Numbered from the stretch's first letter, positions 15,526 through 24,437 are shown. The stretch: DNA of 64,000 nt from Pyxidicoccus parkwaysis (GCF_017301735.1 NZ_CP071090.1:744001-808000), one strand, 5' to 3'. The notes: generated from the sequence alone by a model not told the origin. Numbers and translations: made by a program.

Positions 15526-16881
15526 TCAGTCGCGCGCGTCGGCCTTGGCCAGCACGTAGCAGAGCTCGCGCAGCGCGGCCCTGCGCATGGAGTCCACGTC
15601 CGGAAAGCCGCCGTCGCTCGCGGCCCGGGCGAGGGACTCCGGCTTCTGCCGGCCCTGGCGCTCCTCGAAGTACCAGCGCCACAGGCTGTCCTCGGTGATG
15701 CCCACGTCCTCCAGCCGGGGCGTGGACATGCCCGCCGCCGACAGCACCCGCTCCTTGTCGCGGGCGCGCTCCAGCAAGTCCGAGTACTCGCCCGTCAGCC
15801 GCAGGTGGTCCGCGAGGTGCCGCAGCACGTCCGGCTCGAAGAGCGTCTCCACCCAGCGCACGTGGGACTCGTCGCGCAGCAGCCGGCCCAGGTCCTCCAC
15901 CTGCTGCTCCGCCTGCCAGCGCTCGAAGGCGTCCGGTGCCAGGCCCCGCTCCTGGAGCAGCGCCTCGGCGGTGGAGCGCAACTCTTCCTCGCCGGGCTCG
16001 CGCCGCAGCCGGCGGGCCTCCTCCACCGCCAGGGCCCGGGCCATGCTCGCGCGCCGGGCCGTTCCCAGCGCGCCGCGCAGGCGCAGCTCGTCCAGCAGTG
16101 ACTCGGGGGCCACGCCCTCCAGGGGCTTCGCGTTCCGGTGCAGCGGCAGCCGGCCCGCGCGGCGCCGCGCTTCCTCCCAGGCATCCGTGTGCTGGAAGGG
16201 GAAGCTCACCGTCTTCGGGAAGATGCCGACGGCCAGCCGCTCGCGCAGGGTGCGCAGCAGGGCCAGCGCGTCCGTCTTCTTCTGGTCCACACGGCCCGTC
16301 GGCAGCCAGGCCTCGAGCGCCTTGAGCTGCGAGGGCAGCACGCCCTCGCGCGCGCCTCGCGCCAGAATCACCGGCCACGCGCGCTCCACGTAGAAGAGCG
16401 ACTTGGCCACCCGCTCCAGCGTCGAGCGGGTGTCCTCGGTCACCACCTGCGAGAGCCACGCCGAGGACAGGGTGGCGCTGATGTTCACCATCGCCTCGGA
16501 CAGCGGGCGCCAGTCGTCCTCCGCGCCCGCGTGTGCCACCGCGACGTCGTCGTCGTCCTGGAACTCGCCGCGCAGGTAGGCCGAGAAGATTTCGCCCACG
16601 CCCTCCATGCCGAAGGGCTCCAATTCCGCCGCGCGGAGCGCGCCCATGCTGGAGGCGCCGAAGACGTGGATGCCCTCGGCCATGGCCCAGAGGATTTCCT
16701 TGTGCCACACCGCGGGCACGTGCTCGAAGAAGCCGTCGATGATGCCGATGGCCACCGGGTTCTCCCGCGCGGCCCGGTACACGTCGCCCTGCTGCACGGG
16801 CGGGAGGTAGACGGCGTCCAGCTCCGCGCGCGCTTCCTCCGGCCGCAGCGTGGGGCCGGTGAAGACGAACACCTTCCTCAT
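15526..16881 (-). CDS. TfuA-like protein, YcaO partner
   Basis: 451 residues. The first ~150 are a TfuA domain (VFVFTGPTLRPEEA, AIGIIDGFFEHVPAVWHKEI, GIHVFGASSMGALRAAEL, GVGEIFSAY). In characterised systems TfuA works with YcaO in thioamide formation on peptides or on methyl-coenzyme M reductase. The remaining ~300 residues are mostly alpha-helical, rich in Arg/Leu, and not recognised. ATG 16881 overlaps the YcaO stop by 4 bases (ATGA), so the pair is translationally coupled. Third gene of the 232-aa/YcaO/TfuA set. Confidence 0.85.
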   Translation of the reverse strand: MRKVFVFTGPTLRPEEARAELDAVYLPPVQQGDVYRAARENPVAIGIIDGFFEHVPAVWHKEILWAMAEGIHVFGASSMGALRAAELEPFGMEGVGEIFSAYLRGEFQDDDDVAVAHAGAEDDWRPLSEAMVNISATLSSAWLSQVVTEDTRSTLERVAKSLFYVERAWPVILARGAREGVLPSQLKALEAWLPTGRVDQKKTDALALLRTLRERLAVGIFPKTVSFPFQHTDAWEEARRRAGRLPLHRNAKPLEGVAPESLLDELRLRGALGTARRASMARALAVEEARRLRREPGEEELRSTAEALLQERGLAPDAFERWQAEQQVEDLGRLLRDESHVRWVETLFEPDVLRHLADHLRLTGEYSDLLERARDKERVLSAAGMSTPRLEDVGITEDSLWRWYFEERQGRQKPESLARAASDGGFPDVDSMRRAALRELCYVLAKADARD

Positions 16882-18149
16882 TCGTCGCGCCCCCGCATCA
16901 CCCGCTGCGCCCGCACGCCGGGCACGTAGCCCGGGGCCTCATGCGTGGGCTCCAGCCCCGGCACCACCACCCGCACCACGGGCACTCCCAGCTCCGGCTT
17001 CGTCAGGTCCACCGCCACCACCTGGGACAGCCCCGCCTCGCCCAGCTTCCCCAGCACCCACGCCAGGTCGTCCTCCAGCGTCTCGCCGTCGTACGTGGGC
17101 ACGTCCTGGAAGCGGCGCACGGGGGATTCCTCGCGCAGCCGCGCCCGCAGCCGCTCCGCCGCGACGCCGTCCTTCGCGGACTCGTAGGCCTTGCGGTGCA
17201 GGTCATCCCGCGCCCCGCTGATGCGCGTGAGCCGGCTCTGCGCCGCCTCCGTCAGCGCGCGCAGCAGCGCCACCTCGCGCGACGGGTGGCAGCCCATGCC
17301 GCTGGCCACCGCGACGGGGCGGAAGGCCTCCGGCTCGCGGTCGACGATGGAGCACGTGAAGGCGGGGACGCCCACGTCGCTCGTCGTCTCCCACGCGCCT
17401 ACCGCCACGCCCGCGCGCGCGTACTTCTCCAGCACCTCGCGGCAGGACTCGTCGTCCACCGAGCCCAAGTCCAGCCGCGTCTTCGCCTGGGCGCGAGGGC
17501 CGCGCGCATGCCACAGCGTGGTGGAGTCGCGCTCCACCACCTCGCACAGGCCGTGGAGCGTGGCCTCCACCACGTGGTTGCCGGAGGCCAGCCCGTTGCT
17601 GCTCATCAGGAACGCGCCGCTGCCGGTGGGCAGGGGCAGCGTGTAGTCCGTGTGCACGAGGTCGAAGGGCAGCCACAGCGTGGTGCCCTGCATCAGATTC
17701 ACGCCCTCCACCCACAGCATGCGCCAGTTGTCGTGGAACAGGCTCACCGACAGCCGGGGCAGGCCGGCCACGTCCACCACGGCCTCGCGGAAGCGCAGCT
17801 CGTTGTACGTGCCCAGCTTCAGCGGCAGGGAGATGTGCTCGGCGTGGTAGCCCTCCACCGACTCCATGAGTCCTGACGCCTTCGCCGCGTCCAGCGTCAG
17901 CCCCTTGCCCTGCGACACCGCGAGCGAGCGTGCGTTGGGCCGCGCCACCATGACGACGGGGATGCCGATGGTGTCCAGGCCGGTGACGTTGGCGATGCGG
18001 GTGATGCCCAGCGCCGGCATGAGCCGGCGCACGCGCTCCAGCGTCTGTTGTGGGGAGACCACCCGGTGCGTGCCGAGGCGGAAGCGCTTGGATGTACCGG
18101 CGGAGGAAGGGGCCGCTTCCGGTTCGCGGAGGGTGTTGCGAAGGGGCAT
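16878..18149 (-). CDS. YcaO-family ATP-dependent cyclodehydratase/thioamidase
   Basis: 423 residues; YcaO enzymes use ATP to activate amide bonds, making azolines or, with TfuA, thioamides. The ATP/Mg-binding signatures are visible as KASGLMESVEGYHAEH and LCEVVERDSTTLWH (ExxER). Other family stretches are SNGLASGNHVVEAT, GMGCHPSREVALLRAL and AQSRLTRISGARDD. The C-terminus (YVPGVRAQRVMRGRDE) lacks the PxPxP tail of azoline-forming members, which fits a TfuA-linked type. No E1-like or ocin-ThiF gene is nearby. Start ATG 18149 overlaps the upstream stop by one base (TGATG). Confidence 0.9.
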   Translation of the reverse strand: MPLRNTLREPEAAPSSAGTSKRFRLGTHRVVSPQQTLERVRRLMPALGITRIANVTGLDTIGIPVVMVARPNARSLAVSQGKGLTLDAAKASGLMESVEGYHAEHISLPLKLGTYNELRFREAVVDVAGLPRLSVSLFHDNWRMLWVEGVNLMQGTTLWLPFDLVHTDYTLPLPTGSGAFLMSSNGLASGNHVVEATLHGLCEVVERDSTTLWHARGPRAQAKTRLDLGSVDDESCREVLEKYARAGVAVGAWETTSDVGVPAFTCSIVDREPEAFRPVAVASGMGCHPSREVALLRALTEAAQSRLTRISGARDDLHRKAYESAKDGVAAERLRARLREESPVRRFQDVPTYDGETLEDDLAWVLGKLGEAGLSQVVAVDLTKPELGVPVVRVVVPGLEPTHEAPGYVPGVRAQRVMRGRDE

Positions 18150-18847
18150 CAGGACTTCCGAGACACGAAGGGTGAAGCGTCCTGCTCCTTCGCATCCAGT
18201 TTCTGATCAGGTGTATAGCTCAACAGGATGCTGTTGAGGTTGAGCAGGAAGCAGGTGACGGGCTCCGCGGGCGCTGAAGGCGCGAGGGAGGTCTGTCGCG
18301 GGGGCGCCTCAGAGCCGTCAAACCCGACTTCGCGGGGGATGTTGGCGACCACGGCCTCGTTCTTGATGAGCGGCAGGAGCGCCTTGGCGAGGTGCTTCAT
18401 GTCGTGGGGATGTTTGGGGTCGAAGGACTGCGCCTTCGTCCACATCTCGGTGGGCAGCCAGTAGACGCGGCCATCCGGCGCGTAGAGCAGCACGTCCGAC
18501 TCGTCCACATAGGCCTGGGCCACGGCCTTCAGCTCCCGGGGATGGTGGGCACCCTCGTGCAGCGAGGCGACCACCTCGGCGGCGTAGGCGCCAGGCTTGA
18601 TTCCCTTCACGTGGGCGACCTTCGCCGCGCGGTCGACCACGATTTCCACGTAAGCCTGGGGATGCTCCTTCACGGGGTTCCCGGCATGCGTCGGGAGGTG
18701 CACGAGGTCCGTCACGTTCTCCGGCACGTTCGGCGGGTCCTTCGGCACGCCCATCACTCGCAGCTCGACGTTGAAGCCTTCGAGGATGTTGACCTCTTGG
18801 GTCTGGAAGAAGAGATACACGTACTCCTTCGGGTGCTTCGAAGCCAT
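18149..18847 (-). CDS. Unrecognised 232-residue protein leading the YcaO-TfuA operon
   Basis: 232 residues from ATG 18847 to a stop sharing one base with the YcaO start. No known domain recognised. The body is soluble, with His/Pro-rich stretches (HLPTHAGNPVKEHPQ, SFDPKHPHDMKHLAKALL) and WLPTEMWTKA. The last ~45 residues look different: a Ser/Ala/Pro linker (TSLAPSAPAEP), then VTCFLLNLNSILLSYTPD with the only Cys of the protein, then a charged end. Given coupling to YcaO, it could be the modified substrate, a recognition partner or a protein whose C-terminal segment is modified. That is inference from context only. A longer frame to 19042 is rejected because it runs into the kinase gene. Confidence 0.75.
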   Translation of the reverse strand: MASKHPKEYVYLFFQTQEVNILEGFNVELRVMGVPKDPPNVPENVTDLVHLPTHAGNPVKEHPQAYVEIVVDRAAKVAHVKGIKPGAYAAEVVASLHEGAHHPRELKAVAQAYVDESDVLLYAPDGRVYWLPTEMWTKAQSFDPKHPHDMKHLAKALLPLIKNEAVVANIPREVGFDGSEAPPRQTSLAPSAPAEPVTCFLLNLNSILLSYTPDQKLDAKEQDASPFVSRKS

Positions 18848-18887
18848 GCGAACCTCGATGGTAGGGTGAACGTCGGATGCGACCGCG

Positions 18888-21800
18888 TCACAGGTAGCCG
18901 AGCCGCCGAGCGGCTTCACATGCCACCGTGAGGTGCTCGCGCGCGGAGGCGGTGTCCGCCTCGGCCGCCAGCGCCAGGGACAGCGGGGCGCAGAGCGCCT
19001 CCGGCAGTCGCTGCTGGCTCGGCGCCAGCATGGCGCGCGCATGCTCCAGCGCTCCGGGCACGCGCTCGTCCGTCAGCTCCACGGCGAGCAGCGGCCAGTG
19101 CGCCAGCCACTGGAAGGGATAGACGAGGGACAGCGGGCGCCACAGCCGCAGCGCCTCCGAGCCGGCCTCGCGAGCGGCCGGGCCGTCTCCCGAGCGCAGG
19201 GCGCCCCACGCCCGGTTGGCGTGCGCCGCGCCCACGTAGTCCACCATGCGCGCGGTGGTGGCCACCTCCAGGCTGCGCCCGGCGGCTTCGCGCGCGGCGT
19301 CCACCTGCCCGCGCAGCCGGAGGATGACGGTGAGGTACGTGAGGCAGCGCGTCTGCAGCGTCACGTCGCCCAGCCGCTCCGCCTCGCGCAGCGACAGCTC
19401 CATGCCGGCCTGCGCCTCCTCCAGCGCGCCGTGGAAGAGCAGCACCGAGGCCAGCACGCACCGCGCGCCCGCGCGCTCCAGCTCGCCCCCTGCCTCCAGC
19501 GCCGCGTCCGTGTAGGCCCTCGCGTGCGCCACCGTGTCCGCGGAGGCCTGGTAGCGCTCGCTACGCAGTTGCATCTGCACCAGGGAGTTGAAGAAGCGGG
19601 CGCGCTGCAGGGGCGTGCCGTGGGCCTGCACCACGGGCCGCACGCCGTCCACCAGCGCTCGCATCTCGTCGAGCTGCGCCAGCCAGTAGTGCACGGTGAT
19701 TCGCTCGCCCTGGAGCTGCACCCACTCGTGCCACCAGGCCTCGGCGGCGGACGAGGCGGCCGCGGTCGGCGCGGGGCCCAGCTCGGCCTCCGCGCGCGCG
19801 TAGACGCGCAGCGCTTCCTCGTTCTGATGGTGCGTCTGCAAGGCCTTGCCCACCTTCCGCAGGACGTTGGCGCGACGGACGCGCTCACTTTGCGGAATGC
19901 GTGCCAGGGCCTCCATGAAGGCCGTGCGCGCCTCGGTCTGCCGTCCGGTGAGGGCCAGCACCTCGCCCAGCCCTTCCCAGGTTCGCTCCAGCGCCGCCGC
20001 GTCCACGGCCGGCGCGTTCGTCCCGGACGCGTCCGCGTCCCGCTCGGACGCCGCCGCCTCGCGCAGCGCGGCCTCGTAGAAGGCGATGGCTTCTCCGTTG
20101 GCGTACGCGGACCGGGCCCTGTCGCCCGCGCGTGCGTACCAGCCGCACGCACGGCCGGGCCTGCCCGCGCGGGACCAGTGGTGGCCCAGCGCCGCGGCGT
20201 GTGCTTCCAGCTCCGGCGTGCCGTGGTGGCGCTGCTCCAGCCACTCCGCGGAGCGCCGGTGCAGCGTCTGGCGGGCGTCGGCGGGGATGCTCGCGTAGGC
20301 CACCTCGCGGAGCTTGTCGTGCACGAAGCGCAGGCGCCCGCCGCCGGACTCCTCCAGCACCTGCCGGCGGCGCAGCTCCGCCACCGCCTCCAGCCCCTCG
20401 GGCTCCGCCAGCGCGGCGATGGTCAGCAGCAGCTCCGCGTCCTGCTCGCGGCCCAGCACCGACGCCGCCTCCGCCAGCGCGCGTCCGTCCGCGCCCAGGT
20501 CGGCCAGCCGCCGCTCGATGAGCTCGACGATGCTGCCCGGCAGCGGGAGGGGCCGGTGCGCGGTGCTGCCTCCCGCCTCGAAGAGCCACTCGCCGGACGG
20601 GGCTCGGAAGAGCAGGCCCGCGTCGATGGCGGCGCGCAGGTACTCGGCGATGAAGAAGGGGTTGCCGCTCGTCTCGCGCACCAGCATGTCCACGAAGGGC
20701 GCGGGCACCTCGCGCAAGGCCAGCATGCCGCGCACCATCTCCCCCGTGCTCGCCGCGTCCAGCCGCCCCACCTCCACCCGCACCGCGTCCGGCGCGCCCA
20801 CGAGCGTGCGCAGCGCCGCGCCCATCTCGTCCATGCGGTACGTACCCACCAGCAGCACCGGCTGTGTCGCGAGGTGCTCCGCGCCCAGCTCCTGGAGGAA
20901 GCTCAGCGTCAGGTCATCCGCCCACTGCAAATCATCCAGTACCAGCAGCAGCGGCTGGGCCCGCGCGAAGGCCCGCAGCGTGTCGCGCAGCGCCGCCAGT
21001 ACCCGGGCGCGTGCCTCGGGGGCAGGCAGGGGAGGGGGCTCGGGCTGCGCGTGTTGGCCGGGGAGCTGCGCCAGGGACGGCTCGTACGCGGCGAGCACGC
21101 GCCCGCGCGGCCCCAGCAGCCGTTCCGCTTCCTCCGCGCCGCGCTCGTTGCAGCGGTCCGCCACCGCGAGCAGCAGCGGGCGCAGCGGCTGCAGCGGCGC
21201 CGCGTGGACGTCCGCGCCTCCGGAGCCCAGCGGCACGCACTCGCCCGTCACCACCGCCATGCGCCGCCACGTCGCCTCGGACGCCAGCTCCAGCGCCAGC
21301 CGCGTCTTGCCCGCGCCGCTCTCTCCGCCGAGGAACACACGCCCGCCCCGGCGTTGCGCCGCCGCGTCCACCGCGTCCATGAGGCGGCCCAGTTCGCCGT
21401 CGCGTCCGGCCAAATCAGGCCGGTAGAGGTAGGCCGGCGTCCGGGGCGTGGCGCCGTCCCCGCCGCCCTCCGCGCCGAGCGCGTCCAGCGCCGCCGCCAC
21501 GTCCTCCGCGTAGCCGGGGCGCTCCTGGGGCTTCTTCGCCAACAGCCGCAGCGCCAGCGCGTCCACGCCGTCCGGCAGGCCCTCCACGCGCCGCGACGGA
21601 GGCACCGGCGCCACGTGGAAGTGCTGGTGCGGCACCGGCCCCTCGCGGCCGGGGAGGAAGGGCGGCCGGCCGGTGAGCAATTCGTAGAAGATGCAGCCCA
21701 GCGCATAGAGGTCCGCGCGCGCGTCCACGAAGCCGCCGCGCAATTGCTCCGGCGCCATGTACGCGTCGCTGCCCACCACCGTGCCGCCCACGTCCAGCGT

Positions 21801-22346
21801 CTCGCGTCCACGAGAGCCGCCGAAGCGCGCGGCGATGCCGAAGTCCACCAGCACCGGCGTGCCGTCCGGACGGAGGAAGACGTTCTCCGGCTTGAGGTCC
21901 CGGTGGACGACGCCGTTGGCGTGCAGGAAGGCCAGCGGCGCGCACAGCCGCCGCGCCAGGGTGAGCACGGCGCGAAGGCGCTCCGGCGTCACCGGCTCCG
22001 CTTCCCGTTCCGGACAGGCGCCGCGCAGCGTCTGCCCGCGCAGCAGCTCCATGGCGTACCAGGGCAGCCCGTCCGTCACGCCCTCGGCGACGATGCGCAC
22101 CACGCCCGGGTGCACCAGCCGACGCAGCGCGTGAATCTCCCGGCGGATGCTGGCCAGGGGGACTTCGGAGGCGGCGCGGACCGTCTTCACGGCCACCGCC
22201 TCGCCCGTCTCCGGGTGTTCTCCCCGGTACACGACTCCCATGCCCCCCAGCCCCAGGACCTCTTGGAGCTGATAGGGACCGATGGTCGCCCCCACCCTGG
22301 GTAGGGAGTCGGGCCACGCTGGAGCCGTCATAGAGGGTCCAAGCAT
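18888..22346 (-). CDS. Ser/Thr protein kinase fused to AAA-type ATPase and TPR region
   Basis: 1152 residues, cytoplasmic. Kinase domain at about 20-280: glycine loop LGLGGMGVVYRG, AVKTV lysine, catalytic HRDLKPENVFL and VDFGIAARFGG. An AAA/STAND ATPase follows (DLAGRDGELGRLM; Walker A GGESGAGKTRLALE; Walker B LLLVLDDLQWADD), then a long helical TPR-like region to the end. This is the PknK/MalT-like sensor architecture common in myxobacteria. ATG 22346 has AGAGGGGGG upstream; ATG 22331 is an alternative. No transmembrane segment. The 232-aa/YcaO/TfuA genes begin 40 bases downstream on the same strand and may share its transcript. Divergent from a sigma54 activator. Confidence 0.9.
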   Translation of the reverse strand: MLGPSMTAPAWPDSLPRVGATIGPYQLQEVLGLGGMGVVYRGEHPETGEAVAVKTVRAASEVPLASIRREIHALRRLVHPGVVRIVAEGVTDGLPWYAMELLRGQTLRGACPEREAEPVTPERLRAVLTLARRLCAPLAFLHANGVVHRDLKPENVFLRPDGTPVLVDFGIAARFGGSRGRETLDVGGTVVGSDAYMAPEQLRGGFVDARADLYALGCIFYELLTGRPPFLPGREGPVPHQHFHVAPVPPSRRVEGLPDGVDALALRLLAKKPQERPGYAEDVAAALDALGAEGGGDGATPRTPAYLYRPDLAGRDGELGRLMDAVDAAAQRRGGRVFLGGESGAGKTRLALELASEATWRRMAVVTGECVPLGSGGADVHAAPLQPLRPLLLAVADRCNERGAEEAERLLGPRGRVLAAYEPSLAQLPGQHAQPEPPPLPAPEARARVLAALRDTLRAFARAQPLLLVLDDLQWADDLTLSFLQELGAEHLATQPVLLVGTYRMDEMGAALRTLVGAPDAVRVEVGRLDAASTGEMVRGMLALREVPAPFVDMLVRETSGNPFFIAEYLRAAIDAGLLFRAPSGEWLFEAGGSTAHRPLPLPGSIVELIERRLADLGADGRALAEAASVLGREQDAELLLTIAALAEPEGLEAVAELRRRQVLEESGGGRLRFVHDKLREVAYASIPADARQTLHRRSAEWLEQRHHGTPELEAHAAALGHHWSRAGRPGRACGWYARAGDRARSAYANGEAIAFYEAALREAAASERDADASGTNAPAVDAAALERTWEGLGEVLALTGRQTEARTAFMEALARIPQSERVRRANVLRKVGKALQTHHQNEEALRVYARAEAELGPAPTAAASSAAEAWWHEWVQLQGERITVHYWLAQLDEMRALVDGVRPVVQAHGTPLQRARFFNSLVQMQLRSERYQASADTVAHARAYTDAALEAGGELERAGARCVLASVLLFHGALEEAQAGMELSLREAERLGDVTLQTRCLTYLTVILRLRGQVDAAREAAGRSLEVATTARMVDYVGAAHANRAWGALRSGDGPAAREAGSEALRLWRPLSLVYPFQWLAHWPLLAVELTDERVPGALEHARAMLAPSQQRLPEALCAPLSLALAAEADTASAREHLTVACEAARRLGYL

Positions 22347-22373
22347 ACCGGCCGCCCCCCTCTGCGTGCGCCT

Positions 22374-22425
22374 GGAACGCGCCTGCGTCCTGGTTGGACG
22401 CGCGTGCGTACCAATAGGACGCGCC
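22374..22425. repeat. 21-bp-spaced direct repeats upstream of the kinase gene
   Basis: GGAACGCGCCTGCGTCC, GGACGCGCGTGCGTACC and GGACGCGCC begin at 22374, 22396 and 22417. The spacing of 21-22 bp is two helical turns, placing the copies on one face of the DNA. Likely a protein-binding array 30-70 bases before the kinase ATG. Confidence 0.5.
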
Positions 22426-22562
22426 AGGGCGCCCCCTCAGGGGCCCTCTCGAGCCATCTCCCCGAAAAGACAGGAAACGGGGTGTTTGGCACGAAGTCCG
22501 CATGGTGTTCGGGCGTGGCGCCACGGGAAACCGAGCGCCCCGCCGTCATGGAGGTCCGAGAG

Positions 22563-22590
22563 CGCGGAAGGAGGGGCCGCTCCTTCCGCG
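22563..22590 (+). terminator. Perfect 11-bp hairpin in the leader of the sigma54-activator gene
   Basis: CGCGGAAGGAG, loop GGGCCG, CTCCTTCCGCG, followed by TTCTTCATCT. It could be a terminator/attenuator in the leader or the end of a short transcript. It lies 92 bases before the chosen ATG 22683. Confidence 0.45.
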
Positions 22591-22682
22591 TTCTTCATCT
22601 CCATCTCCGCTACACTTCGTCTCTCTTCCGACGCGGCCCTGGGGGGTTGCTTCGGATGCTGGTCCCGGACGGAGGCGTGTGG

Positions 22683-24407
22683 ATGCATGACGAGATGGCG
22701 CAGTTGCTGACCGCATTGCGGGCGGCAAAGGACTTCGAGACCGCCGCGGCGGCCACCCTGCGCCGGATGTTGGCCATGGCCCAGGAAGCGGTTGCGTCCA
22801 GTCGGTACGCAGCCCGGGCCCGTGTCCTCCGCGGAATCGTCCACCTTCGCCCCGGCGAGGCCTACCGCCGCCTGGCCGCGCTGGATGTGGGCGCCTCGGA
22901 GATTACGGACGCAAGTGTGGGCACGCCCTTCTTCACCTCCGCCACGGCATGGCGTGCGGTGGTGGAGCACCGGTGCGCGGTGTCCATCGACGTCAACGTA
23001 GGCACGGTGCAGCCGCACGCGCCCAACGCCCCGGTGACGGGCGACCCGGGGCTGGCGGGCTTCCACAGCAACGAGAGCCGGCAGCGCTTCCTCGGGCGCC
23101 ACGCCACGCACGTGTGCGTGCTGCCGCTGCGCACGCCGGGCGGCAGCATCGAGGGGATGATTTCCCTGGAGGCGGACTGCCTCGCCGCCATGGGCCAGGA
23201 GTTCGTCTGGCTGTCGGTGGGGGACAAGCTGCAGCTGCTCGCGGACGTCGCCGCGCCGTACCTGGCCGGACTGCCGCAGCGCCCGGTGGCCACGCCGGAG
23301 GTGGACGAGTTCCTCCCGGTGGTGGGCCGCTCCATGGCGGAGTTGCTGCCCATCCTCCGCGTCTTCGCGCTGCAGGATGAGACCATCCTCATCAGCGGCG
23401 CCACCGGCGCGGGCAAGTCGCGGCTGGCGCGCTGGTGCCACGAGCGCTCCAACCGCCGGGGCAAGCCCTTCGAGACGTTGGACCTGGTGACGGTGCCCGA
23501 GGACCTCCAGATGGCGGAGCTCTTCGGCTGGAAGAAGGGCGCCTTCACGGGCGCGGTGCGCGACGCGCCGGGCAGTGTGGCGCGCGCGGACGGCGGCACG
23601 CTGTTCATCGACGAAATCGACAAGCTGTCGCTGAAGGCGCAGGCGGGCCTGCTGCACCTGCTGGAGTCGCGCAGCTACCGGCCGCTGGGCGAGGGCACCG
23701 GTGAGCGTCAGGCGGACGTGCGCTTCATCATCGGCACCAACGCGGACCTGCACGCGGAGGTGCGCGCGGGCCGCTTCCGCGAGGACCTCTACTACCGCGT
23801 CAACGTGCTGCCGGTGCGCATGCCCGCGCTGCAGGAGCGCACGGACGAAATCCCGATGTGGGCGCGGTACATGGTGAGCCGCCGCCACCGCGAGCGCTCG
23901 CCCGAGGGCACCGCGCGGCTGACGCCCGAAGCGGAGCGGCTGCTCGTGGGCGGGAGCTGGCCGGGCAACCTGCGGCAGCTCGACAACATCGTCCGCCGCG
24001 CCTACACGCTGGCCATGGTGGAGCAGACCACGCCCTCCGGGGAGCTGGTGCTGCAGGACAAGCACGTGGCGCGGGCGCTCGACTACGAGCAGGTGCCGGG
24101 TAACAAGCCGCTGCCCGAGGCGCTGCGCGCGGCCGCGCAGGCCTTCGTCGCCGAGGCGCGCAAGCGCAATGCGCCGCTGGATTTGGACCTCGCGGATGCG
24201 TTCCGAGGATTGGTGCTGGGCATGGCCATCCGCCAGGTGGGCCGCGACGAGGGCTTCCGTCTGCTGGGCCGCGAGAGCCTGGTGAAGAACCGCAACCACC
24301 ACAAGGCGCTCAAGCGCGAGTTGGAGAAGGTGGAGGCGCTCTACAAGGCGCTGGGCGAGGACGCGTCGCCCTTCGCCGACCTGCTGTCGGAGGACGAGGC
24401 GGCCTGA
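22683..24407 (+). CDS. Sigma54-dependent transcriptional activator
   Basis: 574 residues. ATG 22683 has GGAGG at the right spacing; ATG 22656 is possible. N-terminal ~200 residues look GAF-like (WRAVVEHRCAVSIDVN, GGSIEGMISLEADC). The AAA+ core has Walker A ISGATGAGKSRLAR, the sigma54-contact loop KKGAFTGAVRDAPG, and Walker B GGTLFIDEIDKL, then FREDLYYRVNVLPVRMP and SWPGNLRQLDN. The C-terminus carries an unusual, degenerate Fis-type helix-turn-helix (GFRLLGRESLVKNRNHHKAL). This is a GAF-type activator rather than a two-component regulator. Target promoters unknown. Convergent with the haem-oxygenase-like gene. Confidence 0.9.
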   Translation: MHDEMAQLLTALRAAKDFETAAAATLRRMLAMAQEAVASSRYAARARVLRGIVHLRPGEAYRRLAALDVGASEITDASVGTPFFTSATAWRAVVEHRCAVSIDVNVGTVQPHAPNAPVTGDPGLAGFHSNESRQRFLGRHATHVCVLPLRTPGGSIEGMISLEADCLAAMGQEFVWLSVGDKLQLLADVAAPYLAGLPQRPVATPEVDEFLPVVGRSMAELLPILRVFALQDETILISGATGAGKSRLARWCHERSNRRGKPFETLDLVTVPEDLQMAELFGWKKGAFTGAVRDAPGSVARADGGTLFIDEIDKLSLKAQAGLLHLLESRSYRPLGEGTGERQADVRFIIGTNADLHAEVRAGRFREDLYYRVNVLPVRMPALQERTDEIPMWARYMVSRRHRERSPEGTARLTPEAERLLVGGSWPGNLRQLDNIVRRAYTLAMVEQTTPSGELVLQDKHVARALDYEQVPGNKPLPEALRAAAQAFVAEARKRNAPLDLDLADAFRGLVLGMAIRQVGRDEGFRLLGRESLVKNRNHHKALKRELEKVEALYKALGEDASPFADLLSEDEAA

Positions 24408-24411
24408 GTCA

Positions 24412-24437
24412 GTGGTGCCCGTTGCTCCGGGCACCAC
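24412..24437. terminator. Bidirectional terminator
   Basis: GTGGTGCCCG, loop TTGCTC, CGGGCACCAC: a perfect 10-bp stem four bases after the sigma54-activator stop and 15 bases beyond the stop of the convergent haem-oxygenase-like gene. It serves both strands. Confidence 0.8.

Larger units (their letters stand above)
22347..22682. other. Divergent regulatory region between kinase and sigma54-activator genes
   Basis: 336 bases without a gene. It holds 21-bp direct repeats near the kinase start (22374-22425), a 12-bp perfect palindrome CGTGGCGCCACG (22514-22525), and an 11-bp-stem hairpin (22563-22590) followed by a pyrimidine-rich stretch with a -10-like TACACT at 22611. Short open frames here have no ribosome site or domain content. 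Confidence 0.6.

Noticed and set aside
18933-22304. 1123-codon open frame antisense to the kinase gene
   Set aside because: Composition is His/Arg/Gln/Ala-rich with no domain, the usual shadow of a high-GC gene.
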